Assembly (NCBI RefSeq): GCF_001411555.2 | Contig: NC_049908.1 | Location: forward strand, 27,132,724-27,196,723 | Direction: 5' to 3' | Source: Juglans regia | Lineage: Eukaryota > Streptophyta > Magnoliopsida > Fagales > Juglandaceae | Length of the DNA: 64,000 bases | Shown here: positions 34,447 to 48,203 of the stretch, piece by piece | Position numbering within the stretch: the stretch's first letter is position 1 | How the letters are laid out: the number at the start of each line of letters is the position of its first letter | The notes under the pieces: model-generated | The model's database searches: none | Seen by the model: only the letters and a program-made list of their open reading frames with translations | What the model was told of the DNA's origin: nothing | Made by a program: the position numbers and the translations under genes

Positions 34447-37035
34447 TGTAACACCCAAGTCCAGCACCAAGTCCACTTTCTAAAAAGTTTTGGAGTGTAT
34501 ACGTATGAAAAGCCAATTTGAAATTAATGAGTAATTTTTGGACTAGACTACAGGCCTAATTTTTATTTTGACGGATACCGATTTTTTTATTTGGGCTTGG
34601 GCTTGCTAATTAAGTTAAAATCATTAAATAGTTTTAGATTAGGTGGAATTTTTTTATGTGCCGAGATATTTGTGGGACAAATTGGATTATTTTAGAGGTT
34701 GAATCGAGGGCCAAAACTCAAAGAAAAATCCTATGCCACACACGTCTCCCATTTCCAATAGGATTATTATTTTAGAGTTTTCTTTCATTTAAGATTCCTA
34801 ACCCATACCAACTGTAATACCCACGACTCCACACTCATGCATGTCTCTCCTCTAGGTTCCAATTACCTATATATACATATACACGCAAGTAGAGCCATGT
34901 TCAGTGCCCCCATTTACGTAGAAAAAAAAATCAAGCAACTGCTAGGGTTGCCGCAGCCTGAGTTATAGTGAAACACCTCCTCCACGTAGTTGTTGCTAGC
35001 CTACTGCACCTCCACAAACCACTTAGTCTCCACCTCAAAACACAACAGCCCCTAACAGAAACCATCCAATGTGCTAAGATCCCCCTCGCAACTTAAACCT
35101 CTGCCCCACAGCTGCCACTGTCACACTTTCCCTACAAACCACTACCCACCCAGTTGTACCACCATGAAAGGCTCTATTCTACCACATGAAAATGGAGCAT
35201 GCGTCCTCCACCATGAGCCATAACACTGCTGCCTAGTTGCTTAACTTCGAAACCACGACAAAACAAGCAGGAACCACCCGGAAGAGCCACAGGAAACGCC
35301 AGCCATAGACATTAATATTTACGAAGATCGACATTAAGCCCTATTGTGATGTGATTTTCCATAAAGTACCTGAAGATTTCTCTTGAATGATTTTACGTTA
35401 TTGCCCTTAATAGGTAAGTCTTGGCAGAAGTCTTATTTTACTTGGGCTGAGCTTTGATTTTCTTAAATTGGATATGTATTTTAAGTTAGGCTTGGTGTTA
35501 AATAGATTTGCAATTGAGTTGGACTTATGCCAAGTGAATATTAAGTGGAGATGTAATTTTCATGGGCTTAGTTTTAATTGACTAAATATGTTAGCCATAC
35601 ATTTTATTTTACAGAAATAATAGAGTTTAATGTATTAGTCCAAAACATTTAGTGGATATAGATTAAATTGGGAAGTGAAGATATTTTAGGGTTGCGAGAG
35701 TTTTTAGATATTTTAAGGAAAAAAAAAAGGTTATTTTAGTATTCAAGACTTGAATGTCAAATTATGGGTTTAATTAGAGATTTAAGTTACATGTTTAGTT
35801 TATAGGTAAGGATTGATATTCGTTGAGCATTATTGTGGAAAAATTCAGAAAAGTTAAGAAGTTCAGGTAAGTGAGGTTTCTATATTAGACTCTGCATCAA
35901 ATAAATGAACTGAGGTCAATTTTGAAAAATATGCGTGTTTACATACGAAAAGAAATTTGAAACAACCTCAAGTATTTGTTTGGCATTACTCACGAAATTC
36001 TGTATAAAAATAAAGTATTTTTTGGCATAGCTGGTGTAGACATGAGCTATTTTGGCATTTTGTTTCTAAATTGTGCAAAAAAAAAAAAAAAAACGAATAT
36101 GAAAATTTGTGCATAAATTATATTTTTGTGATTTGATTCTGTTCTGTTTTGAAGATGTTCTATACTCTAATATAATATGATGTGGTTTCTTAAACCTCTG
36201 GCATGACATTTTGTTTCCGTTCCATTTTGACCTTACCAAGGGTGTAAAATTGTGGCCTACGTTTAGGTTGGTATCAATTTTTATATTTCCGGTACAACTA
36301 CTTTGGAAGCCAAAGTGATTTTCTGCTTGGTCATTCTTGTGTACACACTTTGGCTCTCAGAATAATAAGAGGAATATTTTACATTGTATTTATGCTCGGT
36401 CGGCCGCTGGGGTTTGCACAACCCTACCACAGGGATTAGACAAGGAATTCTATTTTGATGTGATGCTTCAGTTATGCTATGCCAAAAGAATTTTGAATAA
36501 GAATATTTTTTAATTTTCACTCTGATATTTTTGGTAACATGAATAGATTTTGCATTTTGAAAATATCAATATTTTGTTCTGCATTCTAAACTCTGTAAAT
36601 GTTCATGTTTACATATTAATATATGTTTTTTGCTTACTGAGTTGTTGATAACTTGCACCTTATCTCCACAATATTTTTCAGATAATTTTGATGCTTCAGT
36701 TGGAAGTTAAGAGTATGAAGTGTTAGCAATGTTTGATGGTCGTAGAAGAATAAGTGCAAATGGTACAAATCATTATTGGAGAGCTTTATTTAGTAGATTT
36801 ATTATTTTATGTTATTTGGTATTCTGAGTCATTGATATTTTCGAATCTTTGTGGAGATTTTAATTTATTTCGTTGAAGTATATCTTTTGTGTCCATATGG
36901 AGAAACATATATATTTGTGTTCAACAAATAAGTTAATATTTTATGGAGTCTCTGGGTTATTTATAAATATGTCATTGGGGATAATTTTAGGTAACATGAG
37001 CTAACTCTCCAGACCTTCAGAACCAAGGCGTTACA
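34447..37035 (+). mobile_element. Ty3/Gypsy LTR (left arm of palindrome, first copy)
   Basis: 2,589 bp from TGTAACACCC to GGCGTTACA, TG...CA ends, followed 2 bp later by TGGTATCAGAGAC (37038-37050), a tRNA-iMet-type primer binding site. A TATA box CTATATATAC lies at about 34867-34876. The LTR also contains a 17-A run at 36077. Several small open frames inside have no protein support. Confidence 0.85.
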
Positions 37036-37524
37036 GTTGGTATCAGAGACAGATTTGAGATTCTGCAAACTATTATATTTGAAGTTTTTGGATATTTGTG
37101 GGCTTGAGAAAATAATTTTCAGATTTGAGGTGTAGACATTTGTAGACTGTAAGAGATAATTCTATTTGTATTTAAGGTTTTAGGATCCGGCACGCTTTTG
37201 GGAATAAGTTCTTGGAAATTTGAGGTATTAGATTGTGTGGATTTTAAGAATTGATCTAATTTAGTGCTTAGCTTCTGATCTAGTAGGAAATTTTGCCTTG
37301 AGGTCAAATTTAAGAGTAATTGAGGTAAAACTTTGCACGTAGACTTTAATCAAAACGGTTTGGTGTAAATGGAATGAACTATTGAGTATGTTTACTTTAA
37401 GCCAGTTTATTATATGAGAAAAAAAAAATGAGTACCGTGATATATAGATTATATATTTGGTAATTACATTTATTCTTAGTTTATAATTTTAATATTCCCT
37501 TTGAAACAGTATGAGTCTTCCAGG

Positions 37525-38285
37525 ATGGCAGCTCGTCGCCGAGTTCGAAATCTTTAGGACTTGAACGGGAGAAATGATGAGGGTGAATGCACCGTAGAGC
37601 AGTTCAACCGGATGCGTCCTCCCACTTTTGATGGGCATGGAGACCCAATCTTGGCTGAGGATTGGATCCAAGATATTGAGGAGATACTTCGTGTCTTGAA
37701 TTGTACTGATGAACAGAAAGTACTGTACTCCGTCTTCAAAATATGTACAATAGGATTTATGAGGAGGGGTTGAACAATAGGATTTATGAGTGAGTGGTGG
37801 GCTTTTAGATCCAAAGTTTCTCAAAGTTAGTGAATAAGGCTACAGTATTTGAATGAAGCCTCAAGAGAAGTACAAAATTTCAAGATCAGAGGAAGATCCT
37901 CGAGAGGAAGAGAACTACCCCACAAGGATCTTCCTCTAGTATGGATCAAGTTGTTGTGGAAGAAGAGAAACGAATGGAGCAGCTCAGGTCAGAGGTAAAC
38001 GCAGGGAAATCAACCAGATGATCTGTATAAGTTTTGTAATCGTGCACACACAGGAGGGTGCAGAAGGGAGGTGGGGTCGTGTTTTCGATGCAGTAAGACC
38101 GGGCACCTCATCAGGGAATGCTCATTACTATAGGGAGACAATAAGAAGCCCAACCAACCTGCAGGTCCCCAACAGACGATACATGGAAATAATTAGCGTA
38201 GAATGGGACCGGCTCGAGTATTTGCACTAACACCTAGGGATGCTGAGGACGACAACGATGCAGTCACAGGTACTCTACTCCTTTT
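37525..38285 (+). pseudogene. Gypsy gag remnant, left arm (first copy)
   Basis: ATG at 37525 gives MAARRRVRNL, then a stop, then the gag core CTVEQFNRMRPPTFDGHGDP and ILAEDWIQDIEEILRVLNC to about 37735. The reading then jumps to degraded late gag, then to a zinc knuckle CFRCSKTGHLIREC near 38080. The normal middle of gag is missing, and the right arm has the same deletion. Several stops make it non-coding. No protease, RT or integrase follows. Confidence 0.85.
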
Positions 38286-38432
38286 CTACTGGAAAGCAAT
38301 TGTTTTAGTTTAGTGGTATTAATCATTCTTGCATTTTAATAGAATTTTACTAAGTGCAAAGGACGACATAGAACACATAGGAATGTATAAGAGTGCGTAG
38401 TCTATAATTACATGCCAAGTACGAATTGCGCG

Positions 38433-38536
38433 AATAAGCGTTGATAGGGATTAGACCCAATAATTCATATCCATGAGACTCTAGCGGGTTGGTCAATGTG
38501 TATAATGGAAGCATGAATTTTGGAAATATGATTATC
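38433..38536. other. Loop of the giant palindrome (first copy)
   Basis: About 100 bp of unpaired sequence between the two arms. On either side the sequences are inverse: GCAAAGGACGACATAGAACA on the left pairs with TGTTCTGTGTCATCCTTTGC on the right. Confidence 0.8.
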
Positions 38537-38655
38537 CACGCAATTCTTACTTGGCTTCTAATTATAGACTACACACCCTTGTACATTCCTGTGTGTTCTG
38601 TGTCATCCTTTGCACTTAGTAAAATTCTATTAAAATGCAAGAATGATTAATACCA

Positions 38656-39430
38656 CTAAACTATAACAATTGATTTCCAGTAGAAAAGGAGTAGAGTACT
38701 TGTGACTGCATCATTGTCATCCTCAATATCCCCAAGTGCCAGTGCAAACACTCGAGCCGGTCCCATTCTACGCTGATTATTTTCCTGATGAGGTGGGTTG
38801 GGCTTCATGTTGTCTCTGATTAGTAATAGACATTCCCTGATGAGGTGCCTAATCTTACCGCATCGAAAACATGACCCCACCTACCTTTCGCACTCTCCTG
38901 TGTGTGCACGATTACAAAACTTGCAGAGGTCATCAGGTTAATTTCCTGTGTTTGCCTCTTAGCTGAGTTGCTCCCTTTGTTTCTCTTCTTCCACGACACT
39001 TGGATCCATACTAGAGGAAGATCCTTGTGGGCTAGTTCGCTTCCTCTGGTCTTGAAGTTCTGCACATCTCTTGAGGTTTCGATCAAATAATATGGCCTTA
39101 TTCACTAACTTTGAGAAACTTTGGATCTGAAAGCCCACCACTCGCTCATAAAACCTATTGTTCAACCCCTACTCATAAATCTTATTGTACTCAGCTTGAA
39201 GGCGAAGTACAATACTTTATGTTCATCAGTACAATTCAAGACACAAAGTATCTCCTCAGCATTCTGGATCCAATCATCGTCCAAGGTTGGGTCTCCACGC
39301 CCATCAGTAGTAGGGTGCATCAGGTTGAACTACTCTACGGTGCATCCACTCTCATCATTTCTTGCATTCAAGTCCCCAAGATTTCAAACACGATAACGAG
39401 CTACCATCCTAGAAAACTCATACTTGGTTA
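38656..39430 (-). pseudogene. Gypsy gag remnant, right inverted arm (first copy)
   Basis: Minus-strand copy of the same gag pieces: CFRCGKIRHLIREC knuckle (38830-38875), then YERVVGFQIQSFSKLVNKA and LQDQRKRTSPQGSSSS (38960-39165), then the start of gag towards 39410. It carries the same internal deletion as the left arm but fewer stops in the late part. Non-functional. Confidence 0.85.
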
Positions 39431-39925
39431 AAAGTTTCAAAGGGAATATTAAAAATTATAAACTAAGCGTAAATGTAACTACCAATAAATCTATATATCA
39501 TGAAACAACAATTTCTTGTCTTACTCTTTCTTTTTATTTTTTTCTCATTTACTAAATTGGCTTAAAGTAAACATACTCAATAGTTCATTCCATTTACACC
39601 AAACCATTTTGATTAAAGCATATGTGCAAAATTTTACCTCAATTACCCTTAAACTTGACCTGAAGGCAAACTTTCCTACTAGATCAAAAGTTAAGCACTA
39701 AATTAGATCAATTCTTAAAATCCACGCAAACTAAGACCTCAAATTTCGAAGACCATTTTCCCAAAAGCTTGCCGTATTCTAAAACCTTAAATACAAATAT
39801 AATCATCTCTTACAGTCTGCAAATGTCTATACCTCAAAGCTGAAAATTATTTCCTTAAGACCAGAAATATCCAAAACCTCAAATATTATAGTATGCAGAA
39901 TCTCAAACCTGTCTCTGATACCAAA

Positions 39926-41836
39926 TGTAACACTCCGGTCCCGGAGGTCCTGAGAGTTAGCTCATGTTACCTAAAATTATCTCCAATAACACATTTATAA
40001 ATAACCCAGAGACACCATAAAATATTAACTTATTAGTTTAATACAAATATCCATGTTCCTCCATATGGACACAAAAGAAATACCTCAATGAAATAAATTA
40101 AAATCTTCACAAAGATTAAAAAATATCCATAACTCAGAATACCAAATAACATAAAATAATAAATCTACTAAATAAAACTCTCTAATGATTATTTGTACCA
40201 TTTGACACTTATTCCTCTATGACCAACAAACTTTGCTAACACTTACTACTATTTTCTAGTTGAGGCATCAAAATCATCTGAAAAATATTGTGGAGATAAG
40301 AGTTGAGTTATCAACAACTCGGTAAGAAAATAACATATACTAGTATATAAACATGAGCATTTACAGAATTCAGAATGTAGAACAAATATTGAAATTTTCA
40401 AAATGCAGAGTCAGAATAAGTTATCAAAAATATCAGAGCGAAAGTTCAAAAATATTCTTATTCAGAATTCTTTTGGCATAGCATGACGAAGCATCACATT
40501 ATAACAGAATTTCATGTTTAATCCTCGGGGTAGGATTGCACAAACCCTAGCGGCCAACCGAATAGAAACAGAATGTGAAATCTTCCCTTTGTTATTCTCA
40601 GAGTCCCAAGTGTGCATACAGGAACGACCACGCAAAAAACCACTCTCGCTTCCAAAGTGAGTGTACCGGAAATAGAAAAGTTGGTAACAACTCAAACAGA
40701 GGCCACACTTTTAGGCCCGTGGTAAGGTTAGAACGAACCAGAAACAGAATGTCATGCCCAAGGTTTTAGAACTCACATCATATCATATTAGAGTATAGAA
40801 CATCTTCAGAACAGAACGAAATCAGATCACAAAAATATAATTTATGCACAAATTTTTATATTCGCTCTCTTTTGCACAATTTAGAAACAAAATGCCAAAA
40901 TAGCTCATGTCTACACTAGTAATGCCTGAAAATACATTATTCTTATACATAATTTCATGAGTAACGCTGAACAAATACTTGAGATTGTTTCAAATTTATT
41001 TTCGTTACAAAACATGTATACTTTCCAAAATTAATCTCAGTTCATTTCTTTGATGCAAAGTCTAACATATGAACCTCATTTACTTGGACTTTTTAACTTT
41101 TTTGAATTTTTCCATAATAGTGTTAAACGAATATCAATCGTCACCTATAAAATCACGTAACTTAAATCTCTAACTAAACCCATAATTTGACATTCAAGTC
41201 TAGAATACTAAATGAACATTTTTTTTTTAAATATCTAATAGCTCTCGCAATCCTAAAATGTCATCACTTCCCAATTTAATCTATATCCACTAAATTTTTT
41301 GAGCTAATACATTAAACTCTAAATTATTTCTATAAAATAAAATGTATGGCTAACATATTTAGTCAATTAAAACTAAGCCCATGAAAATTACATCTTGATG
41401 GGTACCAAGATGGACCTAATCTTAAAGATCCTTTGCAAGTTCCAGATGGACCAATCAAAAGGTCAAGAGCCAAGAAAATGAAGGAGGCAATGCAAAGATT
41501 GGTGCAATCCACTTGGGACGAGTCTATCAAGAGCCGAATATTCAAGATGGGCTTGAGTTACCAACTTAATATTCACTTGACATACCAACTCAATTGCAAA
41601 TCTATTTAACCCCAGGTCCAACTTAAAATACACATGCAATTTAAAAAAAATAAAGTCCAACCTAAGTCAAATAAGTATTCTGTCAAGACTTACCTATTAA
41701 GGGCAATAACGTAAAATCATTCAAAAGAAATCTTAAGGAACTTTACAGAAAATCACATCACAAAAGGGCTTAATGGAAATCTTCATAAATATTCATGTCT
41801 ATTAAGCTTAAACCCTAAAAACTATTTTACAAAGCA
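39926..41836 (-). mobile_element. Ty3/Gypsy LTR, right inverted arm, cut by the gap
   Basis: Minus-strand LTR whose 3' end is at 39926 (GGAGTGTTACA on the minus strand), next to an inverted primer binding site at 39911-39924. It runs until the N gap. Its natural continuation, judged from the left arm, is found at 50115, not at 41937. Confidence 0.85.
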
Positions 41837-41936
41837 NNNNNNNNNNNNNNNNNNNNNNNNNNNNNNNNNNNNNNNNNNNNNNNNNNNNNNNNNNNNNNNN
41901 NNNNNNNNNNNNNNNNNNNNNNNNNNNNNNNNNNNN
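41837..41936. other. Assembly gap of 100 N
   Basis: Exactly 100 N, the customary placeholder for a gap of unknown size. Confidence 1.
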
Positions 41937-42724
41937 TTTATGATCAATCTACTTATCTTATAGCATTGCATTGGATTAGCCATCCCAATCTTCAAATTTG
42001 ACTAATATGTAACTTTTTTGCTTTTAGCTAATCACTCAGAACTTGAAGTTTACATTGGATTATCCATCACACTCTCTATAATAATAAAATATTATTCTTT
42101 TTTATTTTTTATTTTCTTTAATTATTTTTTTATTTATTAAATACTTTTTATTTTTTATTTTAATAATCTCCAATAGCCTCCAACAATCATATTCATTTTC
42201 ATTAATTGAATCCAACAATCTATAAAATTAGCATCTCTAGTTGACAATTTTGTAGATGTTAACAAAAAAAAATTATTATGGCAGTCCCAAAAAGTACCTG
42301 CTAGTTTTTGGACATTCACAACGCTAATGTTCTCAACAATCATATTCTAGCCTTCCTCATTCTCTCCCTTTCTTTCTCAACCTTATTGCCTAGAGTTCTC
42401 CTAGAAATGACCTCTACGTTGTCATCTATTGTGCCGCCTCCTAGTGAAGTCGATTCCGGACTAGTTAGGCGTTTCCCATGTGGTTTCCTTCTCGTTGACA
42501 ACATGGATATATGTTGCTACCATTTTAGTTGGTGTCTTAATAGACACCAGCAATGTTCCATGGTATAAATGGCCTTCTCAATCTCTCTATACATGATTTT
42601 GGCTTTTTTTTATGTAAATATGCCAAGTAGTGAGAATGTAAGAAGAGAATTTCTGCAACAAATTTTAGAATTAATGCAGATAGAAACTCATACATTGTCC
42701 TGCTCTGTCTCACCACTTGGATGT

Positions 42725-45313
42725 TGTAACACCCAAGTCCAGCACCAAGTCCACTTTCTAAAAAGTTTTGGAGTGTATACGTATGAAAAGCCAATTTGAA
42801 ATTAATGAGTAATTTTTGGACTAGACTACAGGCCTAATTTTTATTTTGACGGATACCGATTTTTTTATTTGGGCTTGGGCTTGCTAATTAAGTTAAAATC
42901 ATTAAATAGTTTTAGATTAGGTGGAATTTTTTTATGTGCCGAGATATTTGTGGGACAAATTGGATTATTTTAGAGGTTGAATCGAGGGCCAAAACTCAAA
43001 GAAAAATCCTATGCCACACACGTCTCCCATTTCCAATAGGATTATTATTTTAGAGTTTTCTTTCATTTAAGATTCCTAACCCATACCAACTGTAATACCC
43101 ACGACTCCACACTCATGCATGTCTCTCCTCTAGGTTCCAATTACCTATATATACATATACACGCAAGTAGAGCCATGTTCAGTGCCCCCATTTACGTAGA
43201 AAAAAAAATCAAGCAACTGCTAGGGTTGCCGCAGCCTGAGTTATAGTGAAACACCTCCTCCACGTAGTTGTTGCTAGCCTACTGCACCTCCACAAACCAC
43301 TTAGTCTCCACCTCAAAACACAACAGCCCCTAACAGAAACCATCCAATGTGCTAAGATCCCCCTCGCAACTTAAACCTCTGCCCCACAGCTGCCACTGTC
43401 ACACTTTCCCTACAAACCACTACCCACCCAGTTGTACCACCATGAAAGGCTCTATTCTACCACATGAAAATGGAGCATGCGTCCTCCACCATGAGCCATA
43501 ACACTGCTGCCTAGTTGCTTAACTTCGAAACCACGACAAAACAAGCAGGAACCACCCGGAAGAGCCACAGGAAACGCCAGCCATAGACATTAATATTTAC
43601 GAAGATCGACATTAAGCCCTATTGTGATGTGATTTTCCATAAAGTACCTGAAGATTTCTCTTGAATGATTTTACGTTATTGCCCTTAATAGGTAAGTCTT
43701 GGCAGAAGTCTTATTTTACTTGGGCTGAGCTTTGATTTTCTTAAATTGGATATGTATTTTAAGTTAGGCTTGGTGTTAAATAGATTTGCAATTGAGTTGG
43801 ACTTATGCCAAGTGAATATTAAGTGGAGATGTAATTTTCATGGGCTTAGTTTTAATTGACTAAATATGTTAGCCATACATTTTATTTTACAGAAATAATA
43901 GAGTTTAATGTATTAGTCCAAAACATTTAGTGGATATAGATTAAATTGGGAAGTGAAGATATTTTAGGGTTGCGAGAGTTTTTAGATATTTTAAGGAAAA
44001 AAAAAAGGTTATTTTAGTATTCAAGACTTGAATGTCAAATTATGGGTTTAATTAGAGATTTAAGTTACATGTTTAGTTTATAGGTAAGGATTGATATTCG
44101 TTGAGCATTATTGTGGAAAAATTCAGAAAAGTTAAGAAGTTCAGGTAAGTGAGGTTTCTATATTAGACTCTGCATCAAATAAATGAACTGAGGTCAATTT
44201 TGAAAAATATGCGTGTTTACATACGAAAAGAAATTTGAAACAACCTCAAGTATTTGTTTGGCATTACTCACGAAATTCTGTATAAAAATAAAGTATTTTT
44301 TGGCATAGCTGGTGTAGACATGAGCTATTTTGGCATTTTGTTTCTAAATTGTGCAAAAAAAAAAAAAAAAACGAATATGAAAATTTGTGCATAAATTATA
44401 TTTTTGTGATTTGATTCTGTTCTGTTTTGAAGATGTTCTATACTCTAATATAATATGATGTGGTTTCTTAAACCTCTGGCATGACATTTTGTTTCCGTTC
44501 CATTTTGACCTTACCAAGGGTGTAAAATTGTGGCCTACGTTTAGGTTGGTATCAATTTTTATATTTCCGGTACAACTACTTTGGAAGCCAAAGTGATTTT
44601 CTGCTTGGTCATTCTTGTGTACACACTTTGGCTCTCAGAATAATAAGAGGAATATTTTACATTGTATTTATGCTCGGTCGGCCGCTGGGGTTTGCACAAC
44701 CCTACCACAGGGATTAGACAAGGAATTCTATTTTGATGTGATGCTTCAGTTATGCTATGCCAAAAGAATTTTGAATAAGAATATTTTTTAATTTTCACTC
44801 TGATATTTTTGGTAACATGAATAGATTTTGCATTTTGAAAATATCAATATTTTGTTCTGCATTCTAAACTCTGTAAATGTTCATGTTTACATATTAATAT
44901 ATGTTTTTTGCTTACTGAGTTGTTGATAACTTGCACCTTATCTCCACAATATTTTTCAGATAATTTTGATGCTTCAGTTGGAAGTTAAGAGTATGAAGTG
45001 TTAGCAATGTTTGATGGTCGTAGAAGAATAAGTGCAAATGGTACAAATCATTATTGGAGAGCTTTATTTAGTAGATTTATTATTTTATGTTATTTGGTAT
45101 TCTGAGTCATTGATATTTTCGAATCTTTGTGGAGATTTTAATTTATTTCGTTGAAGTATATCTTTTGTGTCCATATGGAGAAACATATATATTTGTGTTC
45201 AACAAATAAGTTAATATTTTATGGAGTCTCTGGGTTATTTATAAATATGTCATTGGGGATAATTTTAGGTAACATGAGCTAACTCTCCAGACCTTCAGAA
45301 CCAAGGCGTTACA
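42725..45313 (+). mobile_element. Ty3/Gypsy LTR (left arm, second copy)
   Basis: Same as 34447-37035, shifted by 8,278. TG...CA ends; primer binding site follows at 45316. Confidence 0.85.
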
Positions 45314-45802
45314 GTTGGTATCAGAGACAGATTTGAGATTCTGCAAACTATTATATTTGAAGTTTTTGGATATTTGTGGGCTTGAGAAAATAATTTTCAG
45401 ATTTGAGGTGTAGACATTTGTAGACTGTAAGAGATAATTCTATTTGTATTTAAGGTTTTAGGATCCGGCACGCTTTTGGGAATAAGTTCTTGGAAATTTG
45501 AGGTATTAGATTGTGTGGATTTTAAGAATTGATCTAATTTAGTGCTTAGCTTCTGATCTAGTAGGAAATTTTGCCTTGAGGTCAAATTTAAGAGTAATTG
45601 AGGTAAAACTTTGCACGTAGACTTTAATCAAAACGGTTTGGTGTAAATGGAATGAACTATTGAGTATGTTTACTTTAAGCCAGTTTATTATATGAGAAAA
45701 AAAAAATGAGTACCGTGATATATAGATTATATATTTGGTAATTACATTTATTCTTAGTTTATAATTTTAATATTCCCTTTGAAACAGTATGAGTCTTCCA
45801 GG

Positions 45803-46563
45803 ATGGCAGCTCGTCGCCGAGTTCGAAATCTTTAGGACTTGAACGGGAGAAATGATGAGGGTGAATGCACCGTAGAGCAGTTCAACCGGATGCGTCCTCC
45901 CACTTTTGATGGGCATGGAGACCCAATCTTGGCTGAGGATTGGATCCAAGATATTGAGGAGATACTTCGTGTCTTGAATTGTACTGATGAACAGAAAGTA
46001 CTGTACTCCGTCTTCAAAATATGTACAATAGGATTTATGAGGAGGGGTTGAACAATAGGATTTATGAGTGAGTGGTGGGCTTTTAGATCCAAAGTTTCTC
46101 AAAGTTAGTGAATAAGGCTACAGTATTTGAATGAAGCCTCAAGAGAAGTACAAAATTTCAAGATCAGAGGAAGATCCTCGAGAGGAAGAGAACTACCCCA
46201 CAAGGATCTTCCTCTAGTATGGATCAAGTTGTTGTGGAAGAAGAGAAACGAATGGAGCAGCTCAGGTCAGAGGTAAACGCAGGGAAATCAACCAGATGAT
46301 CTGTATAAGTTTTGTAATCGTGCACACACAGGAGGGTGCAGAAGGGAGGTGGGGTCGTGTTTTCGATGCAGTAAGACCGGGCACCTCATCAGGGAATGCT
46401 CATTACTATAGGGAGACAATAAGAAGCCCAACCAACCTGCAGGTCCCCAACAGACGATACATGGAAATAATTAGCGTAGAATGGGACCGGCTCGAGTATT
46501 TGCACTAACACCTAGGGATGCTGAGGACGACAACGATGCAGTCACAGGTACTCTACTCCTTTT
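45803..46563 (+). pseudogene. Gypsy gag remnant, left arm (second copy)
   Basis: Same as 37525-38285, with the same stops and the same internal deletion. Confidence 0.85.
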
Positions 46564-46933
46564 CTACTGGAAAGCAATTGTTTTAGTTTAGTGGTATTAA
46601 TCATTCTTGCATTTTAATAGAATTTTACTAAGTGCAAAGGACGACATAGAACACATAGGAATGTATAAGAGTGCGTAGTCTATAATTACATGCCAAGTAC
46701 GAATTGCGCGAATAAGCGTTGATAGGGATTAGACCCAATAATTCATATCCATGAGACTCTAGCGGGTTGGTCAATGTGTATAATGGAAGCATGAATTTTG
46801 GAAATATGATTATCCACGCAATTCTTACTTGGCTTCTAATTATAGACTACACACCCTTGTACATTCCTGTGTGTTCTGTGTCATCCTTTGCACTTAGTAA
46901 AATTCTATTAAAATGCAAGAATGATTAATACCA

Positions 46934-47708
46934 CTAAACTATAACAATTGATTTCCAGTAGAAAAGGAGTAGAGTACTTGTGACTGCATCATTGTCATCC
47001 TCAATATCCCCAAGTGCCAGTGCAAACACTCGAGCCGGTCCCATTCTACGCTGATTATTTTCCTGATGAGGTGGGTTGGGCTTCATGTTGTCTCTGATTA
47101 GTAATAGACATTCCCTGATGAGGTGCCTAATCTTACCGCATCGAAAACATGACCCCACCTACCTTTCGCACTCTCCTGTGTGTGCACGATTACAAAACTT
47201 GCAGAGGTCATCAGGTTAATTTCCTGTGTTTGCCTCTTAGCTGAGTTGCTCCCTTTGTTTCTCTTCTTCCACGACACTTGGATCCATACTAGAGGAAGAT
47301 CCTTGTGGGCTAGTTCGCTTCCTCTGGTCTTGAAGTTCTGCACATCTCTTGAGGTTTCGATCAAATAATATGGCCTTATTCACTAACTTTGAGAAACTTT
47401 GGATCTGAAAGCCCACCACTCGCTCATAAAACCTATTGTTCAACCCCTACTCATAAATCTTATTGTACTCAGCTTGAAGGCGAAGTACAATACTTTATGT
47501 TCATCAGTACAATTCAAGACACAAAGTATCTCCTCAGCATTCTGGATCCAATCATCGTCCAAGGTTGGGTCTCCACGCCCATCAGTAGTAGGGTGCATCA
47601 GGTTGAACTACTCTACGGTGCATCCACTCTCATCATTTCTTGCATTCAAGTCCCCAAGATTTCAAACACGATAACGAGCTACCATCCTAGAAAACTCATA
47701 CTTGGTTA
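46934..47708 (-). pseudogene. Gypsy gag remnant, right arm (second copy)
   Basis: Same as 38656-39430. Confidence 0.85.
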
Positions 47709-48203
47709 AAAGTTTCAAAGGGAATATTAAAAATTATAAACTAAGCGTAAATGTAACTACCAATAAATCTATATATCATGAAACAACAATTTCTTGTCTT
47801 ACTCTTTCTTTTTATTTTTTTCTCATTTACTAAATTGGCTTAAAGTAAACATACTCAATAGTTCATTCCATTTACACCAAACCATTTTGATTAAAGCATA
47901 TGTGCAAAATTTTACCTCAATTACCCTTAAACTTGACCTGAAGGCAAACTTTCCTACTAGATCAAAAGTTAAGCACTAAATTAGATCAATTCTTAAAATC
48001 CACGCAAACTAAGACCTCAAATTTCGAAGACCATTTTCCCAAAAGCTTGCCGTATTCTAAAACCTTAAATACAAATATAATCATCTCTTACAGTCTGCAA
48101 ATGTCTATACCTCAAAGCTGAAAATTATTTCCTTAAGACCAGAAATATCCAAAACCTCAAATATTATAGTATGCAGAATCTCAAACCTGTCTCTGATACC
48201 AAA

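Larger units (their letters stand above)
33659..41836. repeat. 8,178-bp block repeated after the N gap (first copy)
   Basis: Recurs at 41937-50114 with a constant offset of 8,278. Length is identical, and every segment compared agrees, including a 17-A homopolymer at 36077-36093 versus 44355-44371. It ends exactly at the N run. 33659-34446 is AT-rich sequence with the MITE-like end TAGCATTGCATTGGATTAGCC near 33682 and no gene. Confidence 0.95.

Noticed and set aside
34030..34521. Open frames of 76-86 codons on both strands near the left palindrome LTR (and copies at 42308-42799)
   Set aside because: They overlap each other on opposite strands, cross the LTR border and show no domain or conservation.
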